Source: Marinifilaceae bacterium
Lineage (GTDB): Bacteria > Bacteroidota > Bacteroidia > Bacteroidales > Marinifilaceae
Direction of reading: 5' to 3'
DNA length: 64,000 nt
Assembly: GCA_016936255.1 (NCBI GenBank)
Contig: JAFGYE010000091.1
Span: 62,001-126,000 of the forward strand
Below, one piece after another: positions 43,273-51,444 of the stretch (the stretch's first letter is position 1; each line of letters begins with the position of its first letter). Below the pieces are notes generated by a model that made no database searches, was not told the origin of the DNA, and saw only the letters and a program-made list of their open reading frames with translations. The translations under genes and the position numbers were made by a program.

Positions 43273-44733
43273 TTATTTTACTGGAATATTTTTCAATGTT
43301 TCAACTAAGAAATCCCAGAATTTAACAACGGTATCAATTTTTACTTTTTCATCCGGAGAGTGAGGGAAACGGATCGTTGGTCCGAAAGAAATCATATCCC
43401 AATGAGGATAAACAGCTCCTAATAAACCACACTCTAAACCTGCGTGAATAGCTTTGATTTCAGGAATTTTTCCGTATTTTTTATTGTACACTTCCTGCAT
43501 GGTTTTCAAGATTGGAGAATCCATGTTCGGTTTCCATCCCGGATATTCACCTTCCAATTTTACTTTACCACCAGCCAATACAAAAGTTGAAACAATTGCT
43601 TGTCCCAAATCTTCTTTTGCAGAGTTTACTGACGAACGCAATAAGGCTTGAATGGTAACAACACCATTTTCACTTACCACGCGTGCAAGGTTAGTTGATG
43701 TTTCAACCAAGCCAGGCATAGCATCGCTCATGCGGATTACACCGTTTGGACAAGCGTAAATAGCGTTGATTAAGTTTTTCTGGCTCTTGTTTTTGAATAC
43801 ATGTTTTGGAGCATCGGTTGGCTCGGCAAAAAATGCTAAATCAGGCTCTACTGCTGATAATTCTGCTTTGTAAATAGCTTCGTATTCAGCAACTCCGGCA
43901 AGGAATTTTTCGGTGTATCTTTCTGGAACAGCAACAATTGCAAATGATTCACGGGGAATCGCATTGCGCAATGATCCACCGTCAACAGAAGACATTCTTA
44001 ATTTGTATTTTTTAGTTGCCACTTTTAAGAAGCGGAACAACAATTTGTTTGAGTTTCCACGTCCTAAAATGATCTCCATTCCTGAGTGCCCCCCTTTTAA
44101 GCCTTTCATGTATAGCTTGTAGCCAACATATCCTTTTTCAAGCTTATCTTCCTTGTATTTGAAAGTAACATTGGCATCGATACCACCGGCACAACCAACA
44201 TACAATTCGCCTTCATCTTCCGAATCCATGTTTAGAAGGATATCTCCATCTAAAACGTCGTTTTTAAGACCAAAAGCACCAGTCATGCCAGTTTCTTCAT
44301 CGGCAGTAAATAAAGCCTCAATAGGGCCATGCTCAATATCTGAAGCCTGAAGAACAGCCATTGCAGCGGCAACCCCCATTCCATTATCAGCTCCAAGAGT
44401 GGTTCCGTTTGCGGTTACCCATTCGCCATCAATTACTGTTTCGATAGGATCTTTTTCAAAATCATGAACGGTGTCAGCATTTTTTTGAGGTACCATATCT
44501 AAGTGGCCTTGCAATACAACCCCTTTACGATTTTCAAAACCTGCTGTAGCGGGTTTTTTAATGATGATGTTTCCAACAGCATCTTTGATAGTTTCCAATC
44601 CTAAATCCTGTCCGAATTTCATCATGAAATCCTGGATTGCATCTTCGTGCTTCGATGGGCGTGGTATTTGAGTTAATGAATAAAAGTTTTCCCAAATAGC
44701 CTTAGGTTCGAGGCTTAAAATTTCTTTGCTCAT
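43273..44733 (-). CDS. pepD: Cytosol non-specific dipeptidase (aminoacyl-histidine dipeptidase)
   Basis: 486 residues, M20 metallopeptidase of the PepD subgroup. Metal and catalytic motifs: LQGHLDMVPQ, GADNGMGVAA, TADEETGMTGA, LLNMDSEDEGELYVGCAGG and HAGLECGLL. It hydrolyses unblocked dipeptides including Xaa-His in the cytoplasm. Single-gene unit with its own terminator. Confidence 0.95.
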   Translation of the reverse strand: MSKEILSLEPKAIWENFYSLTQIPRPSKHEDAIQDFMMKFGQDLGLETIKDAVGNIIIKKPATAGFENRKGVVLQGHLDMVPQKNADTVHDFEKDPIETVIDGEWVTANGTTLGADNGMGVAAAMAVLQASDIEHGPIEALFTADEETGMTGAFGLKNDVLDGDILLNMDSEDEGELYVGCAGGIDANVTFKYKEDKLEKGYVGYKLYMKGLKGGHSGMEIILGRGNSNKLLFRFLKVATKKYKLRMSSVDGGSLRNAIPRESFAIVAVPERYTEKFLAGVAEYEAIYKAELSAVEPDLAFFAEPTDAPKHVFKNKSQKNLINAIYACPNGVIRMSDAMPGLVETSTNLARVVSENGVVTIQALLRSSVNSAKEDLGQAIVSTFVLAGGKVKLEGEYPGWKPNMDSPILKTMQEVYNKKYGKIPEIKAIHAGLECGLLGAVYPHWDMISFGPTIRFPHSPDEKVKIDTVVKFWDFLVETLKNIPVK

Positions 44734-44979
44734 TAGTATATTCCTCCGTTAAATTTTAGTGTTAATTATTCAAGAGCACTAAAGGTAGTATTTTTTAATA
44801 AAGCCGAAAAGAGAATCAGTAAAAGTGATTGTGAATTAAGGATTTTTAAGGGTGCAGAAAAATTAATGCCGGGATATAACGGTTCTTTACTAAGGGGATA
44901 AGTAATTTTTTGTTTGCTTGGGGAGTTAATTGGATCTAGTAATTGTAGGTGTTTTATTGATAATTATATTTTAAACCGT

Positions 44980-45013
44980 CAACATCTTTTAAAATATTTT
45001 TTAAAAGATGTTG
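44980..45013. promoter_or_regulatory. 15-bp perfect inverted repeat before the ROK regulator
   Basis: CAACATCTTTTAAAA, a 4-base loop, and its exact reverse complement, 62 bases upstream of the ROK regulator start. It may be the regulator's own operator. The rest of the 340-base gap between the dipeptidase and ROK genes shows nothing recognisable. Confidence 0.6.
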
Positions 45014-45074
45014 ATTCTTTGTAAAAACTATATATATTTATCCTTTGAAAAAAATGATTTAAAGCGAGATTAAA

Positions 45075-46301
45075 TTGGAATTAGAATTTCTATACGAAAA
45101 GACACTGGAAGGCACTGTTAATGCTAAAAAAAGGAAGCAGGATCAGTATCGTAAAATAATATCCCATTTGTATTATAATGGAGTGGCTTCCATTGCGGAG
45201 ATAGTGAAAACGGCAAAAATGAGTCAACCTCTGATTGCTTCGCTTGTTGAAGATCTTCTTGGTTTTGGAGTAATTCTTGAAAATGGAATTGGAGAATCAA
45301 TTGGAGGAAGACGTCCGAATTTGTATTGTGTGAATCCTGAATATCAATATGTAGTTGGTGTTGATATTAATTTGCACACACTCAATTTAGCGGTTTTCGA
45401 TATGAATAATCAGTTGGTATATCGCGAGGAGTTTAAGGATTTTGAGTTGGAAAACAGCAGAGAGTACTGTTATGCATTGGTTGAAAAAGTCAATATCGCA
45501 CTTGATGCTATAAATATTAGAAAGGAAAAGGTGTTGGCTGTAGGAATTTCAATTCCTGGTTTGGTTGATGCTGAAAATGGGTTGACACATACACATTTAT
45601 CGTTTGCCGAAGAAGGATTAAGGGCATACTTAAATCGGGAATTGGGATTTCCAATTTTGCTCGACAATGATGCACGTACCATGGCATTAGGCGAGAAAGC
45701 TTTTGGAAAAGCCAAAGACAAAAAGAATGTATTGTGCTTGAATTTAAGTAATGGTATTGGTTTAGGAATGATTTTGAATGGTGAATTGCATAGTGGTAAA
45801 AATGGATTTGCCGGTGAGTTTGGTCATATCTTAATCGATCCGGAGGGAACACTTTGTAATTGTGGAAAAATTGGTTGTTTGGAAACTTTAACATCAGGGA
45901 AGATTTTGGTGCGGCAAATAAAGGAAGGAATTGAGAGAGGGCAGGAAAGTTTTTTAGCTAAGTATCAGATTGAGGGGAAAAAGATTGATTTGAGAGCTGT
46001 TGTTGATGCAATTTTAGCCGGTGATCAGTTTGCTATTGATCAATTAAACAAGATGTGTGAATATCTGGGGAAAGGTTTGGTGACTTTGATTCACTTACTG
46101 AATCCTGAAATGATAATTATTGGAGGAAGATTAGCTCATGCAGGGAAGTATATAATTAGTCCAGTAAGTATGTGGATGAATAAATATGCTATGGATAAAA
46201 TTAGTTCGGAGACAGAGCTTGTAAATTCTGATTTGCTGGATGATGCCGCTCTTATGGGAACCATGGCAAATGTTATGAAGAAAATAGTAAGTAATAGTTA
46301 G
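45075..46301 (+). CDS. ROK-family transcriptional regulator (NagC/Mlc-like)
   Basis: 408 residues with a TTG start; no ATG is available before the DNA-binding domain. Winged HTH at about 24-65 (ISHLYYNGVASIAEIVKTAKMSQPLIASLVEDL) is followed by a ROK domain: VVGVDINLHT, ISIPGLVDAENG, FAGEFGHILIDPEG and the zinc motif CNCGKIGCLE. NagC-type proteins sense amino sugars or their phosphates and repress uptake genes. It heads the amino-sugar cluster, so it probably controls that cluster. Confidence 0.88.
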   Translation: MELEFLYEKTLEGTVNAKKRKQDQYRKIISHLYYNGVASIAEIVKTAKMSQPLIASLVEDLLGFGVILENGIGESIGGRRPNLYCVNPEYQYVVGVDINLHTLNLAVFDMNNQLVYREEFKDFELENSREYCYALVEKVNIALDAINIRKEKVLAVGISIPGLVDAENGLTHTHLSFAEEGLRAYLNRELGFPILLDNDARTMALGEKAFGKAKDKKNVLCLNLSNGIGLGMILNGELHSGKNGFAGEFGHILIDPEGTLCNCGKIGCLETLTSGKILVRQIKEGIERGQESFLAKYQIEGKKIDLRAVVDAILAGDQFAIDQLNKMCEYLGKGLVTLIHLLNPEMIIIGGRLAHAGKYIISPVSMWMNKYAMDKISSETELVNSDLLDDAALMGTMANVMKKIVSNS

Positions 46302-46319
46302 TGATTAGTGAAGAAGAAA

Positions 46320-46393
46320 ATTGTCTCCCTGTTATTTTCAACCTGTGTTGAAGATTTTTGTAGAAGTAGTGTTCTTACAGGGAGCAATTTTTA
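46320..46393 (+). terminator. Structured terminator after the ROK regulator
   Basis: ATTGTCTCCCTGT pairs with ACAGGGAGCAAT across a loop containing a second stem (TTCAAC/GTTGAA), followed by TTTTTAT. Confidence 0.6.
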
Positions 46394-46560
46394 TAAAGAA
46401 TTGTGACCATCTGCCTTTTCTAAAAACCATTGGAACATTGTAGTAGTAGTGATGCATGGCAGGTGGTTGCTTTTTTTTGAAGAAATCTTTACAGGAATGT
46501 ATCAGTAAAAAGAAAATTGAAGAGTTAAAATTAATTTGAACATTGATATTTAAATAAGAT

Positions 46561-47460
46561 ATGCAACCTACGTTATTGGTATTAGCCGCAGGAATGGGAA
46601 GTCGGTATGGGGGATTAAAGCAGATCGATCCGATCGGACCAACGAATGAAACCATTATTGATTATTCGATACATGATGCAATTGAGGCCGGTTTTGGTAA
46701 AATTGTTTTTGTGATTAGAGAGAGTTTTGAGAAAGAGTTTAAGGAACTTTTTAATGCAAAATTAGCCGGGAAGATTGAAGTTGATTACGTAAATCAGGAA
46801 ATAGGAAAGGTTCCTGAGGGAACAGTATATAATTTGGAACGCGAAAAACCTTGGGGAACGGGGCATGCAATTTTAATGGCGAAAGATTGTATTCATGAGC
46901 CTTTTGCGGTGATTAATGCAGACGATTACTATGGTGTTGAGGCTTTTACGACTATTTCAGATTTTTTAAGCAAGTCAATTACTGATGAAGAAAACTGCAT
47001 GGTTGGTTACCAGTTAAGCAATACCATTTCAGAAAACGGTTCAGTATCAAGAGGAGTTTGCGGAACAAATGAGAACGATCATCTGACCACAGTTATTGAG
47101 CGTACGCATATTGAGAAGTTGGAAAATGGAATTGCATACAAAGAGAATGAAGAGTGGATTCCGCTGGCTCCGGAAACAATTGTTTCGATGAATTTTTGGG
47201 GATTTACTCCCAAACTGTTTGATCATTTGGAGTCACAGTTTATTGTTTTTCTGAAAGAAGAAGGAGATCAGTTGAAATCTGAATTTTTTATTCCTTCTGT
47301 AGTTGCCAATATTATTAAAGAAGGAAAAACCCAGGTTAAAGTGTTGAAATCTGATGCTCAGTGGTTTGGAGTGACTTATCGGGAAGATAAAGAAAAAGCG
47401 GTTAAAGCAATTGGTAAATTGATAGAGAAGGGAACATATCCTTCAAAGTTGTGGGCATAA
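46561..47460 (+). CDS. Sugar-1-phosphate nucleotidyltransferase
   Basis: 299 residues. The N-terminal VLAAGMGSRYGGLKQIDPIGP is the nucleotidyltransferase loop, followed by GTGHAILMAKD and NADDYYG (metal-binding Asp). It joins a sugar-1-phosphate to NTP, giving a nucleotide sugar. Its partner is the hexosamine mutase 17 bases downstream, and an anomeric kinase lies in the same cluster, so HexNAc-1-phosphate is the likely substrate (inference). Confidence 0.85.
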   Translation: MQPTLLVLAAGMGSRYGGLKQIDPIGPTNETIIDYSIHDAIEAGFGKIVFVIRESFEKEFKELFNAKLAGKIEVDYVNQEIGKVPEGTVYNLEREKPWGTGHAILMAKDCIHEPFAVINADDYYGVEAFTTISDFLSKSITDEENCMVGYQLSNTISENGSVSRGVCGTNENDHLTTVIERTHIEKLENGIAYKENEEWIPLAPETIVSMNFWGFTPKLFDHLESQFIVFLKEEGDQLKSEFFIPSVVANIIKEGKTQVKVLKSDAQWFGVTYREDKEKAVKAIGKLIEKGTYPSKLWA

Positions 47461-47477
47461 TTTTATAGGAGAGTAAA

Positions 47478-48857
47478 ATGACTTTAATAAAATCAATATC
47501 AGGGATTAGAGGTACTATTGGTGGAAGACCGGGACAATCCCTGACACCAATGGACATCGTCAGCATATCAGGAGCTTTTGGCATGTGGCTGCAAAATAGC
47601 GGTGCTAATAAAAAAGTAATAATTGGCCGTGATGCCAGAATCAGCGGTGAGATGGTAAACCAATTAGTGGTTGGGGCATTGCTTTCAGTTGGTATCGAAG
47701 TGATAGATCTTGGATTGGCAACGACTCCATCAGTGGAAATGGCTGTTACCGATTTAAAAGCCGGTGGAGGTATTATAATTACTGCAAGTCACAATCCTAA
47801 AAATTGGAATGCGCTAAAATTATTAAATGCAGAAGGCGAATTTATTTCCGATCAGGATGGAAAGGATTTGCTGTGTCTTGTTGAAGCACAGGACTTCAAT
47901 TACAATGATGTTGATGATTTAGGAAAGTACTCTAAGAAAGATGATTATTTAGAGACTCATATTCAGCATATTCTTAATTTGCCTTTGGTGGATAAAAAGC
48001 TGATTGAAGAAGCTGATTTTTCCGTTGCAGTTGATGCTGTAAATTCGGTGGGAGGAATTGCAATTCCTCAATTACTGAAAGCTTTAGGAGTGAAAAAGGT
48101 GAAGAAAATTAACTGCAGTCCTGATGGTAATTTTGCTCACAATCCGGAACCTCTTCCTGAAAATATTGTGGAGATATCGGAGTGTGTTAAGAACGAAAAA
48201 TTAGACCTTGGGATTGTTGTAGATCCGGATGTTGATCGTTTGGCTTTGGTTTGTGAAAACGGGCAGGCATTTGGTGAAGAATACACTTTGGTGTCGGTGG
48301 CTGATTATGTACTTCAGAATACAAAAGGCAGTTTAGTTGCCAATTTATCATCAACAATGGCACTTCGCGAAATTGCCAAAAAGCATGGTGTTGAGTTTTA
48401 TGAATCTGCAGTAGGCGAGGTAAATGTGGTGCGCGAAATGAAAAATCATTCGGCAATAATAGGCGGAGAGGGCAATGGAGGTGTGATTTACCCTGAATTG
48501 CACAATGGAAGAGATGCACTTGTAGGAGTGGCATTGTTTCTTACCTATCTGGCTAAATCAAAATTAACTTGCTCAGAACTTCGGGCGGGATATCCTGATT
48601 ATAAAATTGTAAAACAAAAAATAGAATTAGAGGGTGTTTCCAATTTGGATGGCATAATGGATCAGGTTCGTAGAAAATTTATCGATTATCCTTGCAATAC
48701 GATTGACGGATTGAAGATTAGTTTTCCTGAAGGATGGGTACATCTGAGAAAATCAAATACGGAGCCCATTATTCGAATTTACTCCGAAGCAACTACTGAA
48801 GAGTATGCTTGTAATTTAGTGGACTGTGTAAAGCAATTGATAAAAAACACAATTTAA
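47478..48857 (+). CDS. Phosphohexosamine mutase (GlmM/ManB superfamily)
   Basis: 459 residues. The phosphoserine loop TASHNP is at about 101-106, the metal loop DPDVDR at about 248 and the sugar-binding GEGNGG at about 334; RKSNTEPIIRIY closes the phosphate site. It moves phosphate between C1 and C6 of a hexosamine. A good ribosome-binding site (AGGAGAG) precedes the ATG. In this cluster it can link the C1-phosphate made by the kinase to the 6-phosphate used by the deaminase fusion. Confidence 0.87.
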   Translation: MTLIKSISGIRGTIGGRPGQSLTPMDIVSISGAFGMWLQNSGANKKVIIGRDARISGEMVNQLVVGALLSVGIEVIDLGLATTPSVEMAVTDLKAGGGIIITASHNPKNWNALKLLNAEGEFISDQDGKDLLCLVEAQDFNYNDVDDLGKYSKKDDYLETHIQHILNLPLVDKKLIEEADFSVAVDAVNSVGGIAIPQLLKALGVKKVKKINCSPDGNFAHNPEPLPENIVEISECVKNEKLDLGIVVDPDVDRLALVCENGQAFGEEYTLVSVADYVLQNTKGSLVANLSSTMALREIAKKHGVEFYESAVGEVNVVREMKNHSAIIGGEGNGGVIYPELHNGRDALVGVALFLTYLAKSKLTCSELRAGYPDYKIVKQKIELEGVSNLDGIMDQVRRKFIDYPCNTIDGLKISFPEGWVHLRKSNTEPIIRIYSEATTEEYACNLVDCVKQLIKNTI

Positions 48858-48920
48858 AGGAGTGATTATTTTAGACTTTAGAATATAATATAGAAATAGT
48901 AATCTTATAAATTTTAAATT

Positions 48921-50144
48921 ATGGTAAGTGCACAAGTAGTGGATACTAAAGTAAATAGGTACGTAGTTCCTCTTATTATAGTTGGAGTAATGTTTTTTGC
49001 AATTGGATTTGCACTGGGGATAAACAGTTATATTATTCCGCTTTTAAATAAAGCTTTGGATATTTCTTCTGCCGAATCATACTTAGTGATTGCAGCTACT
49101 TTTTCAGCCTTTTTAATTTTTGGATATCCAGCTTCGTTGGTGATCGGTAAAATTGGCTATAAAAAAACAATGGCATTATCTTTTATCATGTTTGCAGTTG
49201 GTTTTTATTTATTTATTCCTTCTGCAAGAATGGAAAGTCTGCCTCTGTTTTTGCTGGCTTCCTTCATTAGTGGTATGGGGAATACTTTTCTGCAGGCTTC
49301 TGTGAATCCTTACATTACCATATTAGGACCGATTGAAAGCGCTGCAAAGCGGATGAGTTATATGGGTATTGCCAATAAATTGGCATGGCCGATTGCACCT
49401 TTATTTTTGGCTTTAATTATTGGAAAAGAAGTAGACAGCGTATCGCTGACTGACATAAATATCCCATTTTACATTATTATTGGTGTTTTTGTACTTCTTG
49501 GAGTATTGGCTTTATTGGCTAAACTGCCCGAAGTAAAAGCAGTGGGAGAGGATGAAGATTCAGCAGATGCTTGTCCTTACGCAGCAACAAAAACATCTGT
49601 TTGGCAATTCCCACACCTTCTGTTAGGCGTACTTGCTCTTTTCTTGTACGTTGGTGTTGAAACCGTCTCTTTAGGAACCTTGGTTGATTATGCAACTACT
49701 TTGGGCTTAGCCAATGCGGAATATTATGCATGGATTGCTCCGATAGGTATGGTTATTGGATACATCTGTGGTGCAGCTTTCATTCCTAAATATCTTAGCC
49801 AGGCTACAGCCTTACGAATTTGTGCGGTAACAGCTTTGTTTGGATCTTTAATGGTTGTGTTTTCACCTGAAGATTTATCGATTTACTTTATTGCTTTTAT
49901 GGCTTTAGGATGTTCCTTAATGTGGCCTGCTTTATGGCCGCTTGCAATGACTGATTTAGGTAAATTTACTAAAGCTGGTTCATCCTTAATGGTTATCGCT
50001 ATTGTTGGCGGTGCTTTAATTCCAACAGTTTACGGTTTAATGAAGGATTCTGTTGGTGCACAAAATGCCTACTGGATTTGTGTTCCTTGTTTTCTCTATA
50101 TTCTTTATTACGGTTTAAAAGGGCATAAAATAAGAACAAAATAA
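48921..50144 (+). CDS. MFS sugar importer (FucP/GluP/NagP type)
   Basis: 407 residues, twelve helices. ASVNPYITILGPIESAAKRM and FAIGFALGINSYIIPLL are the signature of the glucose/galactose/fucose MFS group of Bacteroidota. Placed between the mutase and the anomeric kinase, it probably imports N-acetylhexosamine across the inner membrane (inference from context). 63 bases after the mutase gene. Confidence 0.88.
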   Translation: MVSAQVVDTKVNRYVVPLIIVGVMFFAIGFALGINSYIIPLLNKALDISSAESYLVIAATFSAFLIFGYPASLVIGKIGYKKTMALSFIMFAVGFYLFIPSARMESLPLFLLASFISGMGNTFLQASVNPYITILGPIESAAKRMSYMGIANKLAWPIAPLFLALIIGKEVDSVSLTDINIPFYIIIGVFVLLGVLALLAKLPEVKAVGEDEDSADACPYAATKTSVWQFPHLLLGVLALFLYVGVETVSLGTLVDYATTLGLANAEYYAWIAPIGMVIGYICGAAFIPKYLSQATALRICAVTALFGSLMVVFSPEDLSIYFIAFMALGCSLMWPALWPLAMTDLGKFTKAGSSLMVIAIVGGALIPTVYGLMKDSVGAQNAYWICVPCFLYILYYGLKGHKIRTK

Positions 50145-50200
50145 TTGGTCTAATTTGGGCATCAGCAATCACTTTCCTGTGCCTCATTTAAAGATGAAAT

Positions 50201-51304
50201 ATGACAGATAATTTAAAAGAAATAGCTTCAAAATTCTCTATTGAAGGGGAAATAGCAGAAATAAAACCTCTTGGAGAAGGCTTTATTAACGATACATTTA
50301 TTGTAACAACTCTTGCAGAAGAAACCCCAAACTATTTATTTCAGCGCAAGAACAAGAACATCTTTAAGGATGTTCCCGGAATGATGGGGAATATTTTAAA
50401 AGTGACAACTCACCTTAAGAATAAAATTGCTGCTGCAGGTGGAGACATCATGCGCGAAGCAATGACAATTACACCAACAGAAAATGGTGATCTTTATTAT
50501 AAAGATGAAGAGGGTGATTTTTGGGCAATGTGTCTTTTTATTAAAGATAATCTGACATACGAAGCCGCAGACAGTCCGGAATTGGCTTATGCAGGAGGAA
50601 AGGGAATCGGTAAGTTTCAATCTATGTTATCGGATATGAAAGAGCCGTTGGTAGATATTCTTCCTGGCTTTCATAACATCAGATTCCGTTTTAAGCAGTG
50701 GGATGAAGTGTTGAGAAAAGATCCTGCAGGCCGTAAGGCAGCATTAACAGAAGAGATTGCCTGGGTTGAGAACCGTCGGAAGGAAATGCTAGAATTCTGG
50801 ACTTTGGTTGAGAATGGAACCATCCCTACACGGGTAACTCATAATGACACTAAAATCAATAACATTCTTTTTGATAAGGAGGGAAATGATTTGTGTGTGA
50901 TCGATTTGGATACCGTATTGAACAGCACCGTGTTGAATGATTATGGTGATGCTATGAGATCATACACCAATACTGGTTTAGAGGATGATAAGAATTTGGA
51001 TCAGGTGAGCATGGATATGGAAATATTCAAGGCTTATACCAAAGGATATCTGGAAGAAACAGTTTCGTTTTTAACAGCTCCGGAATTGGAATATCTTGCT
51101 TTTTCCGCCAAATACATCACTTTCGAACAAGTTCTTCGGTTTTTAATGGACTACATCGACGGAGATCAGTATTATAAAATAAAATCACCGCAGCACAATT
51201 TGATCAGAACTCATGCTCAATACAAATTATTAACAAGCATGGAGGAACAATATGAGCAAATGAAGCAAGTGGTATCAAAATACAGCAAAGAATTATCAGT
51301 GTAA
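50201..51304 (+). CDS. N-acetylhexosamine 1-kinase-like phosphotransferase (NahK-like)
   Basis: 367 residues with an APH-type kinase fold: substrate loop GEGFINDTF, catalytic THNDTKINNILFD (about 211-223) and metal-binding VIDLDTV (about 233). The close match to the HGDTKLNNILFD...VIDLDTV pattern of bifidobacterial NahK suggests phosphorylation of GlcNAc or GalNAc at C1. It follows the importer by 56 bases. Confidence 0.8.
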   Translation: MTDNLKEIASKFSIEGEIAEIKPLGEGFINDTFIVTTLAEETPNYLFQRKNKNIFKDVPGMMGNILKVTTHLKNKIAAAGGDIMREAMTITPTENGDLYYKDEEGDFWAMCLFIKDNLTYEAADSPELAYAGGKGIGKFQSMLSDMKEPLVDILPGFHNIRFRFKQWDEVLRKDPAGRKAALTEEIAWVENRRKEMLEFWTLVENGTIPTRVTHNDTKINNILFDKEGNDLCVIDLDTVLNSTVLNDYGDAMRSYTNTGLEDDKNLDQVSMDMEIFKAYTKGYLEETVSFLTAPELEYLAFSAKYITFEQVLRFLMDYIDGDQYYKIKSPQHNLIRTHAQYKLLTSMEEQYEQMKQVVSKYSKELSV

Positions 51305-51444
51305 TAAAAAAAGGAGTTTTATTTCTGATACCAAACCCGGTATTTAATCGTGTGGTAGCGTAATTTAAAACAAACAGTCATTTTCTCACGAAAGTGAAGT
51401 GTTTTAAACGAGTAAGGTTAAGAGATTATAGAAATAAAAAGAAA

